The notes under the pieces were generated by a model. That model made no database searches, was not told the origin of the DNA, and saw only the letters and a list, made by a program, of their open reading frames with translations. From assembly GCA_047605605.1 (NCBI GenBank), contig JASGFG010000069.1, forward strand, positions 1 through 21,080: a stretch of DNA of 21,080 nt, given 5' to 3'. Numbering within the stretch: the stretch's first letter is position 1; every line of letters starts with the position of its first letter. The DNA is from JAATGA01 sp047605605 (GTDB lineage Bacteria; Pseudomonadota; Alphaproteobacteria; Rhodobacterales; Rhodobacteraceae). Of the stretch, positions 7,471 to 14,332 are shown in pieces. Position numbers and translations under genes: made by a program.

Positions 7471-7556
7471 TTCACAGGAAAATGCTGGATAAATGCAGAA
7501 ACCGGCGCATAATGATCAAGATTCCGGAATATCCGGCCAAAAACAGTATCCTGTTC

Positions 7557-8231
7557 ATGTCCCGACAAAGCCACCGCGACCGCATCTATGACCTGCTGAT
7601 CCACCGGATGCAGTCGGGCGATGTCGGCTGGGACGACCGGCTGGTCGATGTGACGCTGGCGGCGGAACTGGGCGTGTCGCGGATGCCGGTGCGCGACGCG
7701 CTGATGCGGCTGGCGGCCGAGGGGTATCTGACCCCTACCACCCGCGGCTTTACCCTGCCGCGCCTGACCATGCCCGATGTGCTGGAGGTGTTCGACCTGC
7801 GCCGCCTGCTGGAACCCCGTGCCGCCGCCCTTGCCGCACAGTCGATGACGGATGATGTCGTTGCCCGGATGGAGGCTGCGGTGACCCAGGGCGCGACTGC
7901 CCTGACGCAGGGCGATGTGCCGGTGCTGTTCCACGCATCGGAAGATTTTCGCAACGCCTGGCTGTCGGTGGTGCCGCACAGGGCGCTGGTCCAGACGATC
8001 CGGCGCTATTTCGTGCAGGTGCAGAATGTGCGGCTGATCACCATGCGGGACGACGCGACCCTGTCGGTCATCGTGGCGGGCCAGCGCGACCTTCTGGCCG
8101 CGCACCGCGCCCGCGATGCGGTGGCGGCCGCCGACCGGATGCTGCGCTTCGTCATCGAGGGCGAACAGGCGTTCCGCAAGGCGGCACAGCAGGATCGGCC
8201 ATCATCGCTGACGCCGCCCGCCGCCGGCTGA
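7557..8231 (+). CDS. GntR-family transcriptional regulator, FCD (FadR/VanR-type) C-terminal domain
   Basis: 224 residues from ATG 7557. The N-terminal winged helix is clear: LAAELGVSRMPVRDALMRL then EGYLTPTTRGFTL (about 34-66). An all-helical FCD ligand domain follows (EVFDLRRLLEPRAAALAA onward). Many FCD proteins hold a metal through an Asp and three His. Here the usual final EH...H pattern reads GQRDLLAAH ... LRFVI, so the metal site looks degraded and the effector may bind without metal. An in-frame ATG at 7512 would add 15 residues (MIKIPEYPAKN...); neither start has a good ribosome site, and 7557 fits the family's length. It diverges from the five-gene transport/catabolic operon and most likely represses it until the substrate is present. 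Confidence 0.85.
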   Translation: MSRQSHRDRIYDLLIHRMQSGDVGWDDRLVDVTLAAELGVSRMPVRDALMRLAAEGYLTPTTRGFTLPRLTMPDVLEVFDLRRLLEPRAAALAAQSMTDDVVARMEAAVTQGATALTQGDVPVLFHASEDFRNAWLSVVPHRALVQTIRRYFVQVQNVRLITMRDDATLSVIVAGQRDLLAAHRARDAVAAADRMLRFVIEGEQAFRKAAQQDRPSSLTPPAAG

Positions 8232-8260
8232 CCGGCGCACGCGCAGGGCCTTGCCGGCGG
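8221..8260. terminator. Possible shared stem-loop between convergent gntR and iolG
   Basis: CCGCCGGC (8221-8228) can pair with GCCGGCGG (8253-8260), and a nearer option pairs CGCCGG (8222-8227) with CCGGCG (8232-8237). These span the end of gntR and the 31-base gap before the iolG stop. In such GC-rich DNA they may be chance, and there is no T tract. Confidence 0.3.
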
Positions 8261-8262
8261 GG

Positions 8263-9252
8263 TCAGTCGACCGGCGTGGCCTTGCCGCTGGCCACCGAGG
8301 CCAGCGCCGCCTCGGCCAGCCGCAGCGCCGCAAGCCCGTCCTGGCCCGAGGGCGACATGGCGCTGCCATCCGCCAGCGAGGTCAGGAAAGCGGTCAGCTC
8401 CGCCTCATAGGCCGCGGTATAGCGGGTCATGAAGAAATCCAGCAGCGGCGGTTTCTGGAACCCGCTGGCCGTCGCGATCTCGATATCCGCGGCGCGCTGG
8501 TTTTCGGCGCTGACCATGCCGAGCGAGCCGTGAACCTCGATCCGCTGGTCATAGCCATAGCTGGCCCGGCGCGAGTTGATGATCGTCGCCTGCCTGCCCG
8601 AGGCGGTGGTCATCACCACCGTCGCGGTGTCATAATCGCCCAGATCGCGGATCGACGGATCGGCCAGCGCGGCGGCAGTGGCATAGACGGATGTGACTTC
8701 CTCGCCCAGCAGGTGCCGCGCCATGTCGAAGTCGTGGATGGTCATGTCGCGGAAGATCCCGCCCGAGACCTTGACATAGGCCGCAGGCGGCAGGCCGGGG
8801 TCGCGGCTGGTGATCGTCACCTGTTCGACCTTGCCAATCTGCCCCGCGTCTATGGCGGCCTTGACCGCCATGAAATGCGGGTCGAACCGGCGGTTGAAGC
8901 CGATCATCAGCCGCGCGCCGGTGTCCTGCACCACCTTCAGGCAGGCGGTGACGCGGGCCAGCGACAGGTCCACCGGCTTTTCGCAAAAGATCGCCTTGCC
9001 CGCGCGGGCAAAGCGTTCGATCAGGTCGGCATGGGTGTCGGTGGGGGTGCAGATCACCACGGCTTCGATGTCGGCGGCGGCCTCGATCGCGTCGATCGTG
9101 CGCACCTGCGCGCCGTAGTGCGCGGCCAGCTTTTCCGCCGCCGGGGCCATGGCATCGGCCACGGCCACCAGCGTGGCGCCGGGGGTGCGGGCGATGGCCT
9201 TGGCGTGGACCTGTCCGATGCGGCCGCAGCCAAGAAGGGCGATATTGGTCAT
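8263..9252 (-). CDS. iolG: Inositol 2-dehydrogenase (Gfo/Idh/MocA family)
   Basis: 329 residues, typical for IolG. It oxidises myo-inositol to 2-keto-myo-inositol (scyllo-inosose) with NAD+, the first step of the pathway. The N-terminal Rossmann motif is LGCGRIGQVHA (7-17). The catalytic lysine is Lys92 in CEKPVDL, and Asp169/His173 (RDMTIHDFD) have the D-x3-H spacing of the Bacillus IolG catalytic pair. The pathway assignment is strongly supported by iolC, iolD, iolE and iolB in the same locus. It lies nine bases after a second Gfo/Idh/MocA gene, so the two form one operon divergent from the RpiR regulator. A scyllo-inositol or sugar dehydrogenase activity is the main alternative, as the family is substrate-flexible. 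Confidence 0.87.
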   Translation of the reverse strand: MTNIALLGCGRIGQVHAKAIARTPGATLVAVADAMAPAAEKLAAHYGAQVRTIDAIEAAADIEAVVICTPTDTHADLIERFARAGKAIFCEKPVDLSLARVTACLKVVQDTGARLMIGFNRRFDPHFMAVKAAIDAGQIGKVEQVTITSRDPGLPPAAYVKVSGGIFRDMTIHDFDMARHLLGEEVTSVYATAAALADPSIRDLGDYDTATVVMTTASGRQATIINSRRASYGYDQRIEVHGSLGMVSAENQRAADIEIATASGFQKPPLLDFFMTRYTAAYEAELTAFLTSLADGSAMSPSGQDGLAALRLAEAALASVASGKATPVD

Positions 9253-9261
9253 GGTCTGTCC

Positions 9262-10383
9262 TTACAGTTCGACGCGGCGGCCTTCGCGGGCCGAGGTGGC
9301 GATGGCGTGGATGACTTCCTCGAACTCCAGCGCGGCGGCAAAGTCCGGGTGCGGACGGGTGCCGCTGGCGATGGCGCGTAGGAATTGCGCGGCCTCGATG
9401 ATCTTCAGGTCGTTGAAGCCCAGCTGGTGCCCGGCGGCGGGGACGAACTGGCCATAGGGGGCATGGTCCGGCCCGGTCAGGATGGTGCGAAAGCCCTGCG
9501 TGGCCTTGGGGCCTTCGTTCACGAACAGTTGCAATTCGTTCATCCGCTCCTGATCGAAGGCGATCATGCCTTTGGTGCCATGCACCTCCCACGCCAGTCT
9601 GTTCTTGCGGCCCCAGGCGCTGCGCGAGGTGGAAATCGACCCCTGCGCGCCATTGGCAAAGCGGACCAGGGCGGTCGCCGTATCCTCGTTCTCGACCGCC
9701 GCGCGGCCCGATCCGTCGGGCAGCGGGCGGGTGTCGTGGACCGTCTGCATATCCGCCACCAGCGAGGCGACAGGCCCGCACAAGGCCAGCGTCATCGACA
9801 CCAGATGACAGCCCATGTCGCCAAGCGCGCCCAGTCCCGCATCGGCCAGTTTGGCCCGCCAGGTCCAGGCCAGATCGGGGTCGGCCTGATAATCCTCGTC
9901 CACGATGCCGCGGAAATGCACGATGCGTCCGATGGCGCCGTCCTGCACCAGCCGCACCGCATGGGTGAAGGCCGGGTTGTGGATGTAGTTGTAGCCCACC
10001 ATCGTCACCACGCCCTTTGCCCGCGCGGCGGCCTCCATCTCGGTCGCCTGATCCAGCGTCAGGGCCATGGGCTTTTCGCACCAGACATGCTTGCCAGCGG
10101 CAATGGCGGCCAGCGCCATGTCGCGGTGCAGGTTGTTCGGCGTGGTGATCGACACGACATCCACCCCCGGATCGGCCATCACCGCCCGCCAGTCACCGGT
10201 CGCGCGGGCAAAGCCGAACTGATCGGCCAGTTGCGCCGCGCGGTCGGCGGGCTGGTCGCACAGCACCTCCAGCGTCACCGGCGGCACATCGCCCAGAACC
10301 GCGCGCACGTTGCGCCAGGCCAGCGCATGGGTCTTGCCCATGAAGCCGGTTCCGATAAGGCCCACCCTCAGGCGCTGTTCCAT
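9262..10383 (-). CDS. Second Gfo/Idh/MocA-family oxidoreductase, probable inositol-isomer or sugar dehydrogenase
   Basis: 373 residues, longer than IolG. The Rossmann motif is LIGTGFMGKTHA (9-20), the catalytic lysine is Lys104 in WCEKPMALT, and Asp189/His193 (GDMGCHLV) form the D-x3-H pair, so the active site looks intact. Such a paralogue often sits beside iolG and handles another isomer (scyllo-inositol, D-chiro-inositol) or a related sugar; L-glucose dehydrogenase of Paracoccus laeviglucosivorans belongs to this group. Which applies cannot be told from sequence. An AGGAGG site six bases before ATG 10383 is the strongest ribosome site in this half of the window. It is the first gene of the operon with iolG and is divergent from iolR, with a GGAA-N6-TTCC site just upstream. 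Confidence 0.87.
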   Translation of the reverse strand: MEQRLRVGLIGTGFMGKTHALAWRNVRAVLGDVPPVTLEVLCDQPADRAAQLADQFGFARATGDWRAVMADPGVDVVSITTPNNLHRDMALAAIAAGKHVWCEKPMALTLDQATEMEAAARAKGVVTMVGYNYIHNPAFTHAVRLVQDGAIGRIVHFRGIVDEDYQADPDLAWTWRAKLADAGLGALGDMGCHLVSMTLALCGPVASLVADMQTVHDTRPLPDGSGRAAVENEDTATALVRFANGAQGSISTSRSAWGRKNRLAWEVHGTKGMIAFDQERMNELQLFVNEGPKATQGFRTILTGPDHAPYGQFVPAAGHQLGFNDLKIIEAAQFLRAIASGTRPHPDFAAALEFEEVIHAIATSAREGRRVEL

Positions 10384-10416
10384 TCGCTTCCTCCTCGAAT
10401 CGACTGCGCAGATCGT

Positions 10417-10436
10417 AATGGAATATTCGTTCCATT
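10417..10436. promoter_or_regulatory. Candidate IolR operator 1 (GGAA-N6-TTCC palindrome)
   Basis: AATGGAA, six bases, TTCCATT: seven perfectly paired bases on each side. It sits 34 bp from the dehydrogenase start and 44 bp from the regulator start, so it could control both divergent promoters. I recall GGAA-N6-TTCC as the reported IolR recognition motif in Sinorhizobium meliloti. The same core recurs at 11343-11358. Confidence 0.7.
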
Positions 10437-10442
10437 TCGCCT

Positions 10443-10456
10443 ATCGTGATGGAATA
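10443..10456 (+). promoter_or_regulatory. IolR-type half-site (direct repeat ATCGTxATGGAATA)
   Basis: ATCGTGATGGAATA repeats, with one mismatch, the 14 bases at 10412-10425 that include the left arm of operator 1. The copies are 31 bp apart, close to three helical turns, so proteins bound at both would face the same side. The right arm (TTCC) is absent here. Confidence 0.5.
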
Positions 10457-10479
10457 CGACCTGTCAAACGGAAAAGCGA

Positions 10480-11310
10480 GTGACCCAGATGGATGGCCAG
10501 GCCGCGCCGCAAAGCATCGAGGACTTCAACGACCGGCTGAAAACCGTCTCGGCGGGCTTGCCGAAACGGATGCGGCAATGCGCGGAATATCTGGCGGAAA
10601 ACGTCGACCGGATCGCGGTTTCCACCGTGGCCGAACTGGCGGCGGGGGCGGATGTGCAGCCTTCGGCCATGATGCGGTTCTGCCAGATCCTTGGGTTTTC
10701 AGGGTTTTCCGAAATGCAGCGGCTGTTTCGCAGCGTGTATTCCGCGCCCCTGCCGGATTATTCGGTGCGGCTGACCAACCTGCGCGACCGTGGGGCGGAC
10801 AGCCCCTCGGCCCTGCTGGCGGAGTTTGTCGATGCCGGGCGGCTGTCGCTGGAACGGCTGGCCTCGACCGTCGATGCCCGCCTGCTGGACGAGGCGGTGG
10901 CGAAACTGGCCGCGGCGCGGATGATCCACCTGATCGGTCTGCGCCGGTCGTTTCCGGTGGCGAGTTATCTGGCCTATGCCTTTGAAAAGATGAATGTTCC
11001 GTCGATGCTGCACGACATGACCGGCCAGATGGAACAGCGCCATGCCCTGCGCGAAGGCGATGCGGTGATCGCCATTTCCTTTGCCCCCTATCGTCAGGAA
11101 ACGGTGGACATGGCGCAGTCGGCCAGCGGGCTGGGTCTGCCCGTGGTCGCCATCACCGACACGATGATGAGCCCGCTGCGCCTGCCCGGGGTCGTGCCTC
11201 TGCTGGTGTCCGAGGTCGATTTTGGCGAGTTCCGCGCGCTTTCGGCCACCCTGTCGCTGGCGATCACGCTGGCCGTCTCGGTCGGTAGTCGCCGCAATGC
11301 GGCGAAATGA
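10480..11310 (+). CDS. iolR: RpiR-family transcriptional regulator of the inositol locus
   Basis: 276 residues. The N-terminal RpiR-type helix-turn-helix spans about 30-75 (PKRMRQCAEYLAENVDRIA, VSTVAELAAGADVQPSAMMRF). A C-terminal SIS sugar-isomerase domain spans about 120-250 (IHLIGLRRSFPVASYLA ... DAVIAISFAPYRQETVDMA) and would bind a sugar-phosphate effector. In rhizobia the IolR of this family represses iol genes until a pathway intermediate relieves it; here that role is inferred from context. I use GTG 10480, with GGAA seven bases upstream; ATG 10489 is an alternative three codons on. It is divergent from the two dehydrogenases and is followed by the inositol importer, with matching palindromes on both sides, so it probably also represses itself. 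Confidence 0.87.
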   Translation: MTQMDGQAAPQSIEDFNDRLKTVSAGLPKRMRQCAEYLAENVDRIAVSTVAELAAGADVQPSAMMRFCQILGFSGFSEMQRLFRSVYSAPLPDYSVRLTNLRDRGADSPSALLAEFVDAGRLSLERLASTVDARLLDEAVAKLAAARMIHLIGLRRSFPVASYLAYAFEKMNVPSMLHDMTGQMEQRHALREGDAVIAISFAPYRQETVDMAQSASGLGLPVVAITDTMMSPLRLPGVVPLLVSEVDFGEFRALSATLSLAITLAVSVGSRRNAAK

Positions 11311-11311
11311 A

Positions 11312-11318
11312 ATGGAAT
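11312..11318 (+). promoter_or_regulatory. IolR-type half-site upstream of the importer operon
   Basis: ATGGAAT begins two bases after the iolR stop codon, 30 bp upstream of operator 2, echoing the half-site plus palindrome layout in front of iolR. The partner TTCC is missing. Confidence 0.45.
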
Positions 11319-11342
11319 TATCCGCTTGATCGAGGGATAAAA

Positions 11343-11358
11343 TGGAATAATAATTCCA
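11343..11358. promoter_or_regulatory. Candidate IolR operator 2 (TGGAAT-N4-ATTCCA)
   Basis: A perfect 6-bp inverted repeat with a four-base centre, which reads GGAA-N6-TTCC with the same spacing as operator 1. It lies 77 bp before the binding-protein start in an AT-rich stretch, where the promoter of the importer and iolC-D-E-B genes is expected. Confidence 0.7.
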
Positions 11359-11435
11359 ATCCAACCGGCAAGGGAATGATTCCCGCCGGCGCCGTCCGGG
11401 AGGAGCCGGGGCGGAGTGGGATTTGGGAGGATCAT

Positions 11436-12371
11436 ATGAAGAAACTGCTTACCGCCGTCAGCACGGCGGCCCTGCTGGCCGCCACCGTCCCGGCAATGGC
11501 CGATGGCGAACGCTTTGTCTTTGTCAGCCACGCGCCCGACAGCGACAGCTGGTGGAACGTCATCAAGAACGCGCTGAAGATCGCCTCGGACGAGATGCAC
11601 GTGACGGTCGAATACCGCAACCCGCCGACGGGCGATCTGGCCGACATGGCCCGCATCGTGGAACAGGCCGCGGCCTCGAACCCGAACGGAATCATCGTCA
11701 CCATCGCCGATTTCAACGTGCTGCAAGGGCCGATCACCGCCGCCGTCGGGCAGGGGATTCCGGTCATCACCGTGAACTCGGGCACGATCGACCAGTCGAA
11801 ACAGCTGGGCGCGCTGATGCATGTGGGCCAGCCCGAATATGACGCGGGCAAGGCCGCGGGCGAACGCGCCAAGGCCGAGGGCGTGACGAAATTCGTCTGC
11901 GTGAACCATTATATCACCAACCCGGCCTCGGTCGAACGATGCCAGGGTTATGCCGATGCGCTTGGCGTTCCGCTGGGCAGCCAGATGATCGACAGCGGCA
12001 TGGACCCGGCCGAGGTCAAGAACAAGGTGTCGGCCTATCTGACCGCCAACCCCGATACCAACGGCATCCTGACCCTTGGCCCGAACGCGGCCGACCCGAC
12101 CATCGCCGCGCTGAACGACATGGGCAAGGCCGGGCAGATCCATTTCGGCACCTTTGACCTGGATGCCGAGATTTCCAAGGCGATCAAGGATGGCACCATC
12201 GAGTTCGCCATCGACCAGCAGCCCTTCCTGCAAGGCTATCTGCCAGTGGTGCTGCTGACGAACTATGCCCGCTACGGGGTGATCCCGCCGAATTCGGTCA
12301 ACTCCGGCCCCGGCTTCATCACCAAGGACAATATCGAAAAGGTCGAGGCGCAGGCGGGCACCTACCGCTGA
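11436..12371 (+). CDS. Periplasmic sugar-binding protein of the inositol ABC importer
   Basis: 311 residues. A signal peptide of about 22 residues (MKKLLTAVSTAALLAATVPAMA) precedes the mature protein. The rest is a periplasmic-binding-protein-like (RbsB/XylF, Peripla_BP_4) fold: RFVFVSHAPDSDSWWNVIKNALK at the N terminus, then ASNPNGIIVTIADF, GIPVITVNSG and NPDTNGILTLGPNAADP. The family carries ribose, xylose, galactose and inositol; inositol is inferred from the operon. ATG 11436 has GGGAGG five bases upstream. The long open frame before it covers the operator region and is not coding. It is the first gene of the importer operon, with a candidate IolR site in front and a strong hairpin behind, before the permease gene. 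Confidence 0.9.
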   Translation: MKKLLTAVSTAALLAATVPAMADGERFVFVSHAPDSDSWWNVIKNALKIASDEMHVTVEYRNPPTGDLADMARIVEQAAASNPNGIIVTIADFNVLQGPITAAVGQGIPVITVNSGTIDQSKQLGALMHVGQPEYDAGKAAGERAKAEGVTKFVCVNHYITNPASVERCQGYADALGVPLGSQMIDSGMDPAEVKNKVSAYLTANPDTNGILTLGPNAADPTIAALNDMGKAGQIHFGTFDLDAEISKAIKDGTIEFAIDQQPFLQGYLPVVLLTNYARYGVIPPNSVNSGPGFITKDNIEKVEAQAGTYR

Positions 12372-12379
12372 CGCCATTC

Positions 12380-12414
12380 CGTCGGGGCGGGGTCTTCCTG
12401 TCTCTGCCCCGACG
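12380..12414 (+). promoter_or_regulatory. Intercistronic stem-loop between binding protein and permease
   Basis: CGTCGGGGC (12380-12388) pairs perfectly with GCCCCGACG (12406-12414), and four more inner pairs (two G-U) shorten the loop. ATTTTCC follows. It starts eight bases after the binding-protein stop. It probably stabilises that mRNA or acts as a partial terminator, so the binding protein is made in excess over the membrane subunits. Confidence 0.65.
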
Positions 12415-12443
12415 ATTTTCCCCCCTTACATGCGAGAACGCGG

Positions 12444-13541
12444 ATGACGGACGAGCGCCTTCAGCAAGTCTCAACATTTCGTCGTGCCCTGATCCGTCCC
12501 GAACTGGGGGCGACGGCGGGCGCGGTGCTGGTCTTTGCCTTTTTCCTGATCATCGCCGGCAACAGCGGCATGTTCGCCCTGCAAGGGATCGAGAACTGGA
12601 CGGTGGTGTCGGCGCAGTTCGCCGTCATCGCGGTCGGCGCCTGCCTGTTGATGATCGCGGGCGAGTTCGACCTGTCGGTCGGCTCGATGATCGGCTTTGC
12701 GGGCACAATCATCGCCATCCTGTCGGTGCAATGGGGCTGGCCGGTCTGGGCCTCGATCCTGACATCCTTTGCGATCTGCATCGCCATCGGCGCGCTGAAC
12801 GGGTTTCTGGTGATCCGCACCGGCCTGCCCAGTTTCATCGTGACGCTGGCCTCGCTTTACATCCTGCGAGGGCTGACGATCTGGCTGTCGATCCTGACCA
12901 CGCGCCAGACCATCATCGGCGGCGTGAAAGAGGTGGCGGCGGGCGACTGGCTGGCCCCGGTGTTCGGCGGCAAGATCCTGACCGGGCTTTTCACCTGGAT
13001 GGGGCAACAGGGCTGGATCGCGACCTTTGCCCAGGGGCCAAAGGCCGGGCAGCCGGTGGTGGCGGGCGTGTCGATGCTGGTCGTCTGGGCCATCGTGCTG
13101 ATCGTGTTCGGCCATCTGCTGCTGACCCGCACGCGGTTCGGCAACTGGATCTTTGCCGCAGGCGGCGATGCGCAGGCCGCGCGCTATGTCGGCGTGCCGG
13201 TCAACCGGGTAAAGGTGCTGATGTTCATGTTCACCGCCTTTTGCGCCTGCGTCTTTGCCACCTGCCAGGTGATGGAATTCGGATCCGCCGCCGCCGACCG
13301 CGGGTTGCTGAAAGAGTTCGAGGCGATCATCTGCGTCGTCATCGGGGGCGCGCTGCTGACTGGGGGTTACGGCTCGGTCATCGGGGCGGCGCTTGGGGCG
13401 CTGATCTTCGGGGTGGTGCAGCAGGGGCTGTTCTTTTCCGGGGCCGAAAGCTCGCTTTTCCGAGTGTTCCTGGGCACGATCCTGATCTTGGCCGTGATCC
13501 TGAACACCTATATCCGCCGCATGATCACGGGGGAGCGCTGA
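12444..13541 (+). CDS. Inositol/sugar ABC transporter permease (RbsC family)
   Basis: 365 residues, at the long end for the family, with about eight to ten membrane helices. Family marks are EFDLSVGSM (74-82), ALNGFLVIRTGLPSFIVTLA, the GGDAQAARYVGVPVNRVK cytoplasmic loop and VVIGGALLTGGYGSVIGAALGALI. It forms the channel of the importer, probably as a homodimer, because no second permease is present. The loop around residues 150-200 is longer than in RbsC. The ribosome site is weak (GAGAA nine bases before ATG), which agrees with lower expression than the binding protein. Its stop overlaps the ATPase start by one base (TGATG). The substrate inositol is inferred from the iol neighbours. Confidence 0.9.
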   Translation: MTDERLQQVSTFRRALIRPELGATAGAVLVFAFFLIIAGNSGMFALQGIENWTVVSAQFAVIAVGACLLMIAGEFDLSVGSMIGFAGTIIAILSVQWGWPVWASILTSFAICIAIGALNGFLVIRTGLPSFIVTLASLYILRGLTIWLSILTTRQTIIGGVKEVAAGDWLAPVFGGKILTGLFTWMGQQGWIATFAQGPKAGQPVVAGVSMLVVWAIVLIVFGHLLLTRTRFGNWIFAAGGDAQAARYVGVPVNRVKVLMFMFTAFCACVFATCQVMEFGSAAADRGLLKEFEAIICVVIGGALLTGGYGSVIGAALGALIFGVVQQGLFFSGAESSLFRVFLGTILILAVILNTYIRRMITGER

Positions 13542-14332
13542 TGTCCGCCTATGACCACAACCCGATCATCGAAATGGTCGAGATCCGCAAGCAGTTCGGC
13601 CCGGTGATCGCGCTGAACGGGGTGTCCTTCGACATCCGCCCTGGCGAATGTCACTGCCTGCTGGGCGACAACGGCGCGGGGAAATCGACCTTCATCAAGA
13701 CCATGGCGGGGGTGCACAAACCTTCGGGCGGCGAGATCCGCTTTCAGGGCAAGGCGATGAGCTTCGACAGCCCCCGCGACGCGATGGAGGCGGGGATTGC
13801 GACGGTCTATCAGGATCTGGCGATGATCCCGCTGATGTCGGTCGCCCGCAACTTCTGGATGGGGCGCGAGCCGCAATACCGCCTTGGACCGCTGCGCTTC
13901 ATGGACATGAAGAAGGCCAACGAGGTCACGATGGAGGAAATGCGCCGCATGGGCATCAACCTGCGCGAACCGGGGCAGGCGGTCGGCACCCTGTCGGGGG
14001 GCGAACGCCAGACGGTCGCCATCGCCCGCGCGGTCTATTTCGGCGCCAAGGTGCTTATCCTCGACGAACCGACCTCGGCCCTTGGGGTGCGGCAGACGGC
14101 GAACGTGCTGGCCACCATCGACAAGGTGCGGAAAAAGGGCATCGGCGTGGTGTTCATCACCCACAACGTCCGCCATGCCCTGGCCGTGGGCGACCGGTTC
14201 ACCGTGCTGAACCGCGGCCGCACCCTCGGCACCGCCGTGCGCGGCCAGATCACGCCCGAGGAATTGCAGGACCTGATGGCGGGTGGGCAGGAACTGGCAA
14301 CGCTGGAAGGCAGCCTTGGGGGGACGGTGTGA
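13541..14332 (+). CDS. Single-domain sugar ABC transporter ATPase
   Basis: 263 residues with one complete nucleotide-binding domain: Walker A GDNGAGKST (42-50), Q-loop Gln91 (VYQDLAM), signature LSGGERQ (151-157), Walker B VLILDEP (171-177) and H-loop His208 (FITHN). It powers import through the permease just upstream. Most partners of RbsC-type permeases are about 500-residue proteins with two such domains in tandem; this one is half-length, as in the FrcA group, and must dimerise. The C terminus ends normally and is followed at once by iolC, so this is not a truncation. The signature reads GGERQ rather than GGQQQ. It is translationally coupled to the permease (TGATG) and overlaps iolC by four bases (GTGA). 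Confidence 0.9.
   Translation: MSAYDHNPIIEMVEIRKQFGPVIALNGVSFDIRPGECHCLLGDNGAGKSTFIKTMAGVHKPSGGEIRFQGKAMSFDSPRDAMEAGIATVYQDLAMIPLMSVARNFWMGREPQYRLGPLRFMDMKKANEVTMEEMRRMGINLREPGQAVGTLSGGERQTVAIARAVYFGAKVLILDEPTSALGVRQTANVLATIDKVRKKGIGVVFITHNVRHALAVGDRFTVLNRGRTLGTAVRGQITPEELQDLMAGGQELATLEGSLGGTV

Noticed and set aside
8630..10081. Open frame of about 480 codons overlapping both dehydrogenase genes on the same strand
   Set aside because: It is a shifted reading of two well-supported genes, with low-complexity Arg/Gly/Pro content and no domain.
13648..14328. Upstream extension of the iolC frame into the ATPase gene
   Set aside because: The kinase domain begins at the GTG at 14329, with the typical overlap with the ATPase stop; the upstream part is a shifted reading of the ATPase.
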